A DNA stretch of 64,000 nucleotides from Brachycybe producta (Eukaryota; Arthropoda; Diplopoda; Playtdesmida; Andrognathidae): contig JAUPFP010000011.1 of NCBI GenBank assembly GCA_036925085.1, positions 3,344,797 to 3,408,796 on the forward strand, written 5' to 3'. Each line of letters starts with the position of its first letter. The first letter of the stretch is position 1. The notes under the pieces were generated by a model, which ran no database searches, had not been told where the DNA came from, and saw nothing but the letters and a program-made list of their open reading frames with translations. The translations under genes were made by a program, and so were the position numbers. This document shows, piece by piece, positions 34,413-44,734 of this stretch.

Positions 34413-36110
34413 AGTAGTATGGTACACCTATCCGGGTACGGAAGTGACGTCATGAGGGGGCGTGGCCTGTCAACCCCTCTCATGACGTCACTTCCGTTCC
34501 CGGATAGGTGTACCTAGGTTTTGTGAATTATTTAGGTCATCCCTCCCACCCCCAAAAACAAAATGGCGGCAAAAAGGTTGGCCAACTTTCTAGGTCAACC
34601 CCAAATTAACAACATGGCGGCAAAAAGGGGTTGGCAAATTTTCTACAAATTAACAACATGGTGGCAAAAGGGGTTGGCAAATTTTCTAGATTTCGCTCAC
34701 CCACTCCCAAAAAAAAAACCAAATTGTGTTTTTGGTGTAAAAGGTACTTACTGGTACTTAGGTACAAAAAACAAAAACAAAATGGCGGCAAACGAGTGGC
34801 ATTGAATGTTAAAAGGAGGTGGTGTTAGGTGGAATTAAATTGGTTTTTGGTAGGGCATATTATGTGTGTGGCCCGCAAGCCACGAAATGTGGCCCCGTGC
34901 TGTTATGGTGGCGATTGGGGGCCCCAAAATGTTTTTAATGCGAAATGGTAATGAAAATGTGGCTCGAGAGCCACAAAATGTGGCCCTCAAGTCACATTTT
35001 AAAATTAATAATTAATAATGAATAATTATAAATAAATAAATTTTATTATTTTGTACACTTGCTTGTATGTGTGTGTGTGCATTTGCATGCACGTGCATGC
35101 ATGTTTGTGGCCCATAAGCCACAAAATGTGGCCCTTGAGCTACAAATTGTGATAAATTCGAAATTTTTAATCGTATTGTCTGTTACCAGCAAAATGTGAT
35201 ACATACAAAATTTTCAAGGAAATTGACAATTACCAAGATGTTTGCTGGAGACGGTTGTACTGGTTGTTATCCATGATAGTAGACTCATCGTTTTTCTAAG
35301 TCCATGGTGCACCATTTGTAGAACTGCCGGATGTTGCCTCTCTGAAAATTTAATCACTACTGAAGGGACCTGTATTTTTTAAAAGTAGAGGGCACTTTTC
35401 ATGACCTAATTTTATTACATTTTATTCTTAAACTCCAGCCATTCTCCCTATTTGTCAATTCAATTTTCTGTCCACACCTGTGACCTACATTTAATTAAAA
35501 ATAATTTCCCTCACCCCAAACTTGTTCAAACTTGTTTTACCCCTTCGCAATACATGTGTCAATTGAATTTACTGCCCCACACCTGTTTGACCTACATTAA
35601 ATTAAAGTTAATTTTCCCCAACCCAAACTTGTTCAAACTTGTTTTAACTATGTGTGAATTCAATTTCCTGTCCACACCTGTTTGACCTTTTAATTAAAGT
35701 TAATTTCCCTCACCCCAAACTTGGTCAAACTTGTTTTACCACCCTCACCCCTATGTGTGAATTCAATTTCCTGCCTGACACCTGCCTGTCCACACCTGTG
35801 TGACCTTTTCATTAAAATTATTTTCCATCACCCCCAAACTTGTTCAAACTTGTTTTACCCTCCTCACTATGCATGTGTCAATTCAATTTCCTGTCCACAC
35901 CTGCATGACCTACATTTAATTAAAATTATTTTCCATCACCACAAACCTGCCCAAACTTGTTTTTGACCACCAACACCCTCCGTCCATGTGTCAGTTCAAT
36001 TTCCTGTCCAACACCTGTCAAAATTTGTTCTTGGCCCCCTCCCCTATGTGTGAATTCAATTTCCTGTCCAATGGCTGCCCAAACTTGTTCATAATCCCCC
36101 TTCTCTTATC
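34413..36110 (+). repeat. left terminal inverted repeat of copy B
   Basis: It is the reverse complement of 44735-46685. The outer 1 kb is unique sequence: a palindromic cap, repeated GCCAACTTTCTAG/AACAACATGGCGGCAAAAAG blocks, GTGGCCCGCAAGCCACGAAA blocks and a CATGCACGTGCATGCATG stretch. The inner part is the 105-120 bp minisatellite, which has fewer units here than on the right side. No gene. Confidence 0.85.
34421..34514. repeat. left terminal palindrome of copy B
   Basis: Two 36-nt arms (GGTACACCTATCCGGG... ...GTGACGTCATGAG) pair with one mismatch around a 22-nt loop holding GGGGCGTGGCC. Each arm holds ACGGAAGTGACGTCATGAG, an ETS-type GGAA core fused to a CRE. Confidence 0.9.
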
Positions 36111-36179
36111 ATAATATTTCATTTTCAGTATATTTATACATACATATATATACATACACATACATATACATACATATAC

Positions 36180-36213
<34 letters not shown>

Positions 36214-36249
36214 GCACACACTCATCATTCATGATTAAGTTGAGCCACC

Positions 36250-36471
36250 ATGAACACTGTAATGAATTTTGATTTGTGTTTACAACACCCTTTCACATGT
36301 TTGGTATGTGGGGCCACTCAAAGTGGAAAAACTCATTTTGTGAAAAAACTGTTAGAGGAATCACAAGCTACAATTAGTCCAGCTCCAGAAAAAATTGTAT
36401 GGTGCTATGGTGAATATCAGCCTAAATATGCAGAGATGGCATTGAAAAACTTAGAAAACTTAAGACATTAA
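36250..36471 (+). pseudogene. A32/FtsK-like packaging ATPase, N-terminal fragment
   Basis: The 73-residue frame has a Walker A loop, CGATQSGKTHFVKKLL, preceded by a hydrophobic strand (PFTCLV) and followed by PEKIVWCYGEYQPKY. This layout is that of the HerA/FtsK-type packaging ATPases of Polintons, adintoviruses and their relatives, which drive DNA into capsids. Only the N-terminal third of such an ATPase is present; AT-rich DNA and minisatellite follow. Fossil fragment. Confidence 0.7.
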
Positions 36472-36479
36472 TTACAGAA

Positions 36480-38320
36480 GCTGGACTTAGAAAATAAATT
36501 AAACTTTTTGGGATTGGGAAATTTAAAAATTAAGACAAAGTATCACAAAAAAAATTATTTTTTAAATTATTTTTTTCCTAGAAAAGTTATGAAATATTTT
36601 TTAAAGTTATTTTGTGAAAAAAAAGAAAATTGAGTGCCTTATTGTATGTGAGTGTGTAAGTGTGAATTTATGTGTATAAAAAATAACTTTTTTTCCCTGA
36701 ATCCTTTCGTGCTGACTTTGCTGCTTCTCTCGGAAGGTGCTGTTAAGTTTAGGGTGTTTCGATGCACTTCCCGGTTTATCACAATCTAAACACTTTTAAA
36801 CTTTTTGCACAAACTACATCACTTGTGGAGCACTGTTGTTTGGTTAAAATTTCGTTAACTTATGATTGTCATATATTTTTAAAGATAGAGGGCACTGTTC
36901 ATGACCTAATTTTATTACATTTCAATTTCCGGTCTATAAACTTGTCCAGATTTGTTTTTTAACTCCACTCCTTCCCCTATATAGTTACACTTCAATTTCC
37001 TGTCCACACCTGTTTGACCTACATTTAACTAAAAATAACTTCCCACACCCCAAACTTGTTCAAACTTGTTTTAACACCCTCACCCCTATGTGTGAATTCA
37101 ATTTCCTGTCCACACCTGTTTGACCTACATTTAATTAAAAATAATTTCCCACACTGCCAACTTGTTGAAACTTGTTTTAAAACCCTCACCCCTGTGTGAA
37201 TTCAATTTCCTGTCCACACCTGTTTGACCTACATTTAATTAAAATTAATTTCCCTCACCCCAAACTTTGTTAAAACTTGTTTTAACACCCTCACCCCTAT
37301 GTGTGAATTCAATTTCCTGTCCACACCAGTTTGACCTACATTTAATTAAAAATAATTTCCCACACCCCCAACTTGTTCAAACTTGTTTTAACACCCTCAC
37401 CCCTATGTGTGAATTCAATTTCCTGTCCACACCAGTTTGACCTACATTTAATTAAAAATAATTTCCCATAACCCCAACTTGTTCAGACTTGTTTTAACAC
37501 CCTCATCCCTATGCGTGAATTCAATTTCCTGTCCACACCTGTTTGACCTACATTTAATTAAAAAAATTCCTGTCCAAACATTTTGACCCTTAACTTCAAT
37601 TTGAAAAACTTAAAAGAAAGCTTAAGACATTAATTATAGAAGCTGGACTTAGAAAATAAATTAAACTTTGAAATTTGCGAATGTGTTAGTGGAAGACTAT
37701 AAAACTTAGATTTACAAGCATAGCACTTAGAAATAATTGAAAGACAGTACTTCAAAAACATGCTAATGAAAAATACATAGAAAATAGAATTAAAAAAATT
37801 ATTATTGTAGCCTTTTGGCTAAAACAAGTAAGCGACACTTCGTTCGTCATAGCTAGATGCGCTCTAACCGGTCTACCAGTAGATAAGGACAAGGGGCCAA
37901 AACTATCATACAACTGATGATAGGCCCACCATCTCTATTAATTTCCAGCACCCCAAACTTGTTCAAACTTGTTTTACCACTTCTCCTATGTGAATTCAAT
38001 TTCCTGTCCAACACCTGTTTGACCTACATTTAATTAAAATTAATTTCCCTCGCCCCAAACTTGTTCAAACTTGTTTTAACACCCTCACCCCTATGTGAAT
38101 TCAATTTTCTGTCCACACTTGTTTGACCTACATTTAATTAAAGTTAACTTCCAGTACCCCAAACTTGTTCAAACTTGTTTTATCCCCTCTCCTATATGTT
38201 GCAAGCCAATTTCCTGTCCTACACATACATATTTGTTCTTGGCTCTCACCCCCTATGTGTGAATTCTATTTCCTGGCCAGAACCTGCTCAAACTTGTTCA
38301 GATCACAGTGTAATATCATA
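36480..38320. repeat. internal AT-rich segment and minisatellite blocks of copy B
   Basis: 36480-36890 is AT-rich and matches inverted stretches in the right half and in copy A (8120-8300). 36900-37610 and 37930-38320 are further runs of the 105-120 bp unit (AATTCAATTTCCTGTCCACA, CCTGTTTGACCTACATTTAA, CCCCAAACTTGTTCAAACTT). Between them lies a short foreign stretch at about 37829-37925. No gene is seen. Confidence 0.8.
37829..37925 (-). repeat. possible tRNA-derived SINE head inside copy B
   Basis: On the minus strand the stretch reads CTGGTAGACCGGTTAGAGCG then CATCTAGC, which resembles the D-arm and A box of a tRNA-type pol III promoter. No convincing B box is seen. It interrupts the element's own sequence, so it is an insertion of some kind. 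Confidence 0.25.
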
Positions 38321-38486
38321 AGTGAAACATCAGCAGTTACAAAGCAAATTTATAAGGCAACTTTTTGCTATTTCAATCTCAAAAATTTGACAGTATTTTA
38401 TCAACAAGTTTAAAAATTTAAGATGGAATATGCAAAAAAGGTTGCCCTAGCACCTGTGAATCAGTTATCAGTTATTTCACACACCT

Positions 38487-39080
38487 ATGAGCATTACAAA
38501 AAAAGTTTTAAATGAATTGAATCAAGATATACAAGACATTTTGAAAAGTAAAAAACTAAATGACTATGATAAAATTAAACTATATGGTCAAGCTTTCCAT
38601 CGTTACTTAAATATTTGGAAACAAAATGAGAAACAAGAACCTATAATTGTGAAGTTTGAAAACAGTAAGGATAAAGAAAGCAGTTTCCAACAGACAGAAA
38701 TGGGAGAAGTTAATGAAGAGTACATTCTAATGGATATTCCAGCAAATTATCGTAAAGATGCTCAAGGAATCTTGAACACAATGTCACGAAGTAGAGGAAC
38801 TATTGCATGGAATGATAATTTACAACTTCTTCACCATGGACAACGTATTGAAAACTCTAATATTATTGACTTACTGAATGATTTGACTTGCAAAAAAAAA
38901 AACTGTTAAATCTTCCTGGATGGCATATTTTTTGGACAGAGTTACAAAGATTGAATATTCCTAAAAAGTTCATTGGGAATCATGACCGTCTTGCAGTGGG
39001 CAACACACCTCAAAAAGCAGCTAAAAAAAGCGAAAACTACATTGGGAACCTTTTATTCCAAAAAGAAAGAACAATAAATG
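38487..39080 (+). pseudogene. element protein of unknown function, copy B
   Basis: The first frame (38487-38909) encodes 140 residues and begins MSITKKVLNELNQDI. It ends in a helical stretch with ENSNIIDLLNDL. The related strings PGWHIFWTEL and NIPKKFIGN follow in the next stretch. I cannot assign a family. The pattern I-x-x-S-N-I-x-D-L followed by P-x-G-W and N-x-P-K recalls proteins of uncertain role in Polinton-like elements, recalled rather than searched. It is better preserved than at 106-753, but the element is a broken fossil. Confidence 0.5.
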
Positions 39081-39763
39081 ACAATGTATTTTAATTTAAA
39101 TGTATCTTATTGCAATAAAGAATTTCAGTTTACAAACTTTTTGTGTGATTTTCTGGTTAACTTGGTTAACAAAATAAAATATGATCAATCACTATTTTAG
39201 CACTGTTTATAGTTCCCATTTAACAAAATATTCACCCCAAATCTGCTGCACTAGCTACAGCTGCTGTGAAAAGCAATGTGGACACATACTTCAGTAGATT
39301 ATTTATACAGATGTTCAACAATAAAATAAATTTACAAACAAATAAACTTAGAAAAATTGGAATAAATTGAACTTAGACTATATTAGAATTAGTTTGAAAA
39401 TAGAATTTGAAAATATTTAATATTTGAAATGAGAAGAGAAATGGAAATAAATTAGAAAATTTGGAATAAATTGTACTTAGTGTTAGCAAATCTCGAAGGA
39501 TACGTGGGACCTTTACAAACACTTAACTTTTTTTTAAAATCAAATCATAAAACATTTTGTGAAAATAATCTTTTATTTATAGTATCAACACAAATTGTAA
39601 TAGTACATCAGTAATTTGTAATATTATAACTTATTATTCATAGTATCAACAGAATACAATAGCCCATTCATAGTAGGTTTATTTGTTATCTTGCATATCA
39701 AATAATCATGTTTTACAAATAGTATTAGTAAATTACTTGCATTTATTTTTTCTGTTTTAAAAC
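39081..39763. other. AT-rich non-coding spacer in copy B
   Basis: It matches 754-1425 of copy A. It holds GTTAACTTGGTTAACAAA (a small palindrome) near 39157 and an AGTATCAACA repeat. It separates convergent transcription from the two sides (plus-strand gene on the left, minus-strand genes on the right), so termination or polyadenylation signals are expected here; AATAAA is seen at 39073 and 39113. Confidence 0.4.
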
Positions 39764-40267
39764 TCATAATCCGAAAACAAATGCTTCATTTCTAGCACAG
39801 TGTACTTTGTGATTTTGATGCATAGTGTGCCGCGAACAAGCAAAGTCTGATGGTTGTATGCCGAATGATTCTGAAAGCTGTTCATATTTCATGTTTAATC
39901 CAAGATGTTCGAGATTGATACTTGGTGGTTGCAAATAGGTGAGAATGTTTTTTTCAATACTGCCACCCTTATATGCAAAAGTGGCTAGTGGATTCCTTAG
40001 TTTGTCTATATAATATAGGTTTTGTAGCAAGTTTTTTAAATCATTCACATCTCCAGCACTTTTAACATAAGAAAGACCATGGATATGTTTTGTAAGATAG
40101 CTTGCTGTTTGCTTACCCTTTTTTGTTAAGAAACACTTATGCGGAACTTGCACAAAAATATTGTGTGGTTGTTTTTCATTTAAATTGAAGTAGCCAATTT
40201 CTTTAACATAGAATGTATGACACACATGAAAGCCATCACAGTCAATAATGGTTGTTATGTTCTCCAT
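39764..40267 (-). CDS. exonuclease-like element protein (IDCDGF family)
   Basis: This 167-residue frame starts MENITTIIDCDGFHVCHTFY. It contains FVQVPHKCFLTKK and SYLTKHIHGLSY, then NPLATFAYKGG, LEHLGLNMKYEQL, and a C-terminal C-x2-H ... C-A-R-N-E cluster. The family is widespread as an uncharacterised protein in invertebrate genomes, from memory. The first acidic motif and a later conserved Asp/Cys/His region suggest a DEDD-like nuclease fold, inferred. It is divergently placed from the unknown plus-strand protein and upstream of nothing on its own strand. Alternative: a structural or regulatory protein. It sits in a fossil element. Confidence 0.5.
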   Translation of the reverse strand: MENITTIIDCDGFHVCHTFYVKEIGYFNLNEKQPHNIFVQVPHKCFLTKKGKQTASYLTKHIHGLSYVKSAGDVNDLKNLLQNLYYIDKLRNPLATFAYKGGSIEKNILTYLQPPSINLEHLGLNMKYEQLSESFGIQPSDFACSRHTMHQNHKVHCARNEAFVFGL

Positions 40268-40706
40268 AGTTGACAGTTAGACTGATTATAAGCTGAAGCA
40301 TCCACACTATTTGCTAAAAAATGGTAAACTGACATCTGCAACTTTTAAAAATATTCTTATATATACATAGCTGAAGACACATGTCTTATCATCACTTATT
40401 AAAACAGCTATCAGTATGGGTTAGTTTAAGAAAACAATAAAAAGAAACAACATAAAAAAACCAAGCACACCAAATTAAAAGTATATACTGCATATTACAT
40501 CATATTTATTTTATTTATTTTAATAGCCTCTTACATTTTATTAATTAAGCTGAGTCATGCCAAATTGTCTACTTTAAATGCATTAGCTAGTATTATTTTA
40601 CTAAAAGAAATGAAAGAAGTATGCCAAAAAGGTACATTTATTCAGCATAATGTCATAACAGTAATAGTTAATGTACAATATCAGTTTGATAAGGAGTAAT
40701 GTAAAA

Positions 40707-40916
40707 TTATTTCAAAATAGAGTCAATTGCAGCATCCACAAAAGGTATTGTTTTCTTTATAATGTCCCACTCTTCAGCAGATAAGCTCACTCCTCGTCTA
40801 GTGGCTGTAATCTTTTTTGTAGTTTTGTTGATGACATAATTTCTTATATTAACATATAATTTGTTTCTGTATAATCTAACTCCAATATGTCGATTTTCTT
40901 TGATCTTAAACAACAT
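40707..40916 (-). CDS. PC4-like single-stranded DNA-binding domain protein
   Basis: It is the near-identical partner of 2353-2562 (one residue differs by eye: NYV instead of DYV). Domain order and motifs are those of PC4: F-x-I, V-R-x-Y-x-x-K-L, VNIR, RRGVSLSAEEW, IPFVDAAID. The preservation of this frame in both copies, beside more damaged neighbours, is notable. In a host context PC4 binds melted promoter DNA and RNA polymerase II cofactors. In an element it could bind replication intermediates. Fossil context. Confidence 0.8.
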   Translation of the reverse strand: MLFKIKENRHIGVRLYRNKLYVNIRNYVINKTTKKITATRRGVSLSAEEWDIIKKTIPFVDAAIDSILK

Positions 40917-41012
40917 ATCTTTATCTCTTGCTTTTGAAGAACTGTTTAGATCATATTCACTCTTTGAAGCATTGTAGGCATTGGTTTTTTGAATGTTGGT
41001 CTCACATGGTGT

Positions 41013-41679
41013 TCATCCTGTGTTAGATACTTTGTAGCCATAATCTTGGTATTCACAGGAATGTGGTTGAGTGATATTATTTATATCATGATCAGAGTCT
41101 ATACCTGCCAGAGTTGGATGCTTATAGTCAATGTGGACATCATTTGTTGTTGTTTCCAGTGGTGCTATCCCATAGCCTGAATCACTTTCCTGATCAACAA
41201 GTGGTTGTGTACATTTTTGGTAGTTATTGGTATGTGACGACATTTCATTATTTATTTTAGGAGATTCGCCAAAGTTTGCTGTTATACATTCTGGAGTAGT
41301 ATACTTATAGTCACTGTCAACAACATTTGATGTTTCCTGAGATGCCGAGCCATAACCAGAATCATTGTCCTGATCCTTGACAGGTGATTGCATGAAGCCT
41401 GTTAAGGCAGCATAAGAACCTTCCGTATCAAAATAGACTTGTGGTGCTTGTTGCATTTTTAGTTAAAACAATCGTTGAAAGTGTACTGCTTTCGCTGGTA
41501 ATATGTGAGTGAGGCTGAAACTGCTGACTAACTGTATTTATAGTAGCTTTTAAATGAGGAAATTTTAAAGAAATACTGTAGTGACATCTATAATTACAAA
41601 ATGTTTTATATAGTAGGGTATGGAATGGAGGTCCTATGTCATGAATCTCATGCTCATGTTGTAACATGTACTTATTCAA
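41013..41679 (-). pseudogene. acidic repetitive element protein, copy B
   Basis: Two related segments are readable, one with DQDNDSGYGSASQETSNV and DYKYTTPECI, the other with DQESDSGYGIAPLETT and DYKHPTLAGI. This is an internal repeat of about 60 residues. It is acidic, Ser/Thr-rich and low in hydrophobic residues, so probably disordered. It lies directly before the PC4-like frame on the same strand. One repeat contains DSGYGS, which fits the DSGxxS phosphodegron pattern; short motifs of this kind also occur by chance. Confidence 0.45.
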
Positions 41680-42067
41680 ATGCTAACAACTCAATGCTTG
41701 TTAGAGCATTTATTTCTAATTTCTAGAGTATCAGTTTATGCTTAACAACAATTTTCAAAATTGATTTTAACACAAGTAGGTTAGCAGGATTTAACTGACC
41801 ACCTGTGTTAAAATGTCTATTGTTTAAGTAGCAGCAGTAGTAACAAATAACAAGATTTTAAATTATAGTAACTAGCTAGAGTAATATGTAATTATCATAA
41901 ATTATAATAAGTTACAAGGCACTAATATATAAAAAATGTTTATTAGATAGTTATAAATTGTTACAATTGGATATTAGTGTAATTGCATGCTTGTGATTCT
42001 TATAATTAATATTAGTCAATAATGACACAGTTAATATATACAACAAAAACTATTTTATTATAAAATG

Positions 42068-43460
42068 TTATTCACTTTTAATAAACCATGGATTTTCAGG
42101 ATAAGTACAGCAAACAGGACAATACAGTAGACCCTCTTGATTTTCATGAAAATAGGAACAATAATTAAATGTATTTTTATGTATGAGTGGTATCAGCTCC
42201 TCAGTCCAAGTTTGTTGTAAAACACATATGATCTTAGTAAGATTATTATTTTCATTTTCAGATATTTCTTTAAACAATTCATCAATCACATCTAAAGATG
42301 ATGATTTAGATTTGTTTCTGGATGCTACTTTTATCTGACCAGTAGATGTTGGGATTGTTGGTAATAATTGTCCTTTGTCATAAACATCTTTAAATTCTTG
42401 CCAGTTTACAAGATTATCACTTTTAAGAATTAGTTTTTGGAATGCTGCCTGAATTTATTTGCAACTGTTGAGTAAATGTTTATCATTATGATTATTAATA
42501 TAATGCAATGCTATTTTTCTTGATAGCCAATTTTTGTATGTTGCTAAGATAATCTCATGCCTGGTACCCACTTTGATATAATCTATTGAAGTTTTCAAAT
42601 TGTTTACATGCAGGCAATTTTCAAAAATTATTTCAGAAAGTTCTATTATTGTTAGTTCTTGAATATTGTTTGTATTTTTAATGTATGCTGCAACATTTGA
42701 ATGGCCATCATTGTTCAAAAAGCCATACTCTTTTATATATGTGATACATATGATGCACAACTCTGATGAGTCTGCAAATTTTATGTGCCCTAATGCACAA
42801 CTCATACACTTTTTTATGAATTAAATACATGAGTTCTTCCATCCACTGTGAAAATAAAATACACACAAGTTTGTGGAGTACTTGGTTTTCACTTGCTGAA
42901 ATGCTTTTAAATAGAAAATAAGTCACATTCGTTGACTCTTCACAGTGTCCTTTTCCATATACCTCTTTATAATTGTCCCAGGTAGTTTGTGAGTCGTATG
43001 TTTTCAACAGTCTATGAAATTCTCCTTGGATTTCTTTGTAGCTGTGATATTTTTGAATGTCACAAAATTCATGAAAATATCTTGCAACACAACATGCAAG
43101 CCAGTCCTTGTAGGTTGCAAGAATAAACTGTTGGCCGGTACCTTTTAAGATATATTCCATAGCAAGGGCACAACTTGTTACATGACCACAAGATTTGGCT
43201 AATTTTTCAGAAAAGTTCTGAATTGTTGTTTTTGATAAGTAGGTTGGTGTTTTTTCTGCAAATGTTGTACTGTGTTTTTCAAAACAGTGTCGTTTAGCAG
43301 GTACAGCTGGTATATCTTTGTCTTCCAATGCTTTGTATTCTTCACAGTAATGTCTTTTTCCATAGTTGGGTGGTTTAGTGGCGTAACCATTCCAAGGTTC
43401 ACATGGCCCACACCAATGGCTGTCTAATAAACTGCTCATTGTAATGAAATATTTCGACAA
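42068..43460 (-). pseudogene. cysteine-rich two-part element protein, copy B
   Basis: The N-terminal frame (42708-43460, 250 residues) starts MSKYFITMSSLLDSHWCGPC. It has a Cys/His-rich start, then a helix ILATYKDWLACCVARYFHEF, then WDNYKEVYGKGHCEEST and SQWMEELMYLIHKKVYELC. Further left the same motif order recurs in a second version with ILATYKNWLSRK, the VYDKG/VYGKG-type turn and WTEELIPLIHKN, then YCPVCCTYPENP. So the protein is built of two homologous halves. No known family is recognised; a DNA-binding or zinc-knuckle role would be a guess. Broken; fossil. Confidence 0.5.
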
Positions 43461-44734
43461 TAAAATTCACTAAATTTGAAGACTGAAACTCACTGCCAAC
43501 ATGTGTTAATATTGGAACCAACTTAACAGAGCTGCAAAACCTGATTTAATCTAAGTTTACACAAAAAATAACTATTTATATGGTTTTTATGAAGTTACCT
43601 GTGGCGCCACCTTAAAATATTATAATCAAGCAACATATATCAGCTTTCTTAAGCATAATGTTGAGAATTCTTCTAGTTATTATTTAAGTTCAAATTCTTA
43701 TTATATATTTTCGAAGTTTTTACTAATACCACCATTTTTTTATATTTCCTACATTTAATCTATTTACTAGAAGGTAGGGTTGGGATTAAGAACAAATGTG
43801 CACAGGTGATAGGGCAGGAAATTGAATTCACACATAGAGGTGAAGGGGTTAAAACATGTTTGAACAGGTGTGAACAGGAAATTTGACAGAGGCAGGGAAG
43901 GGGGAGAGGGTTTGAGTAAAAAACAAGTTTGAACAGGTTTGTGTTGATGGAAATTATTTTTAAATAAATGTAGGTCATAAACAAGTTTGGGCAGGTGTTG
44001 TACCAGAAATTGAATTCACACATAGGGGTGAAAGCCAAGAACAAATATGTATGTTTGGACAGGAAATTGAATTAACACATATAAGGGGTGAATGGGATGG
44101 GATTATGAACAAGTTTGGGCAGGTGCATCAAAGTAATATGTTTTGGAAGTACTGTCTTTCAATATATTCTAAGTCCTGTTTTTTCCATATTTTCTATGTT
44201 TAATCTTATACATGAAGTTAAGTTTCTATGTTCTAAGCCCAGTTTCTTAAGCTTAATGTGGAGAATTTTTCTAAAGTTATTATTATTAAGTCCAAATTCT
44301 TAATATATTTTCTAAGTTTTATGGTAAATGTCTTAAGTTTTCTTTTAAGTTTTTTAAATACTTTATATTTTCTAAGTTTTTTTGTGATACTTTGTTTCAA
44401 TTCTTAAATTTCCCAATCTCAGTTTCAAATACTTTCTTGAATTTGTACAAGTTCATGTTTTATATGTAAACATTTTAGACAATTTTTTAGCTAAAAGACT
44501 ACAATAATAAATTTTTTAATTCTACTATTTTCTATGTATTTTTCATTAGCATGTTTTGGAAGTACTGTTTTTCAATTATTTCTAAGTTCTATGCTTGTAA
44601 ATCTAAGTTCTATAGTCTTCCACTATCACATTCACAAATTTCAAAGTTTAATTTATTTTCTAAGTCCAGCTTCTATAAATAAAGTCTTAAGTTTTCTTTT
44701 AAGTTTTTAAAATTGAAGTTAGGGGTCAATGTTT
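43461..44734. other. non-coding stretch of copy B between genes and right TIR
   Basis: 43461-43780 is AT-rich and matches 5100-5420. 43780-44150 is minisatellite and matches 5410-5790. 44150-44700 is AT-rich and matches 5790-6440, with its inverted counterparts at 36480-36690 and 37600-37830. No gene is seen. Confidence 0.55.

Noticed and set aside
37800-37840. GCCTTTTGGCTAA resembling the 5' end of U2 snRNA
   Set aside because: The same stretch belongs to the element itself (inverted at about 44480-44520), and the sequence after it does not continue as U2.
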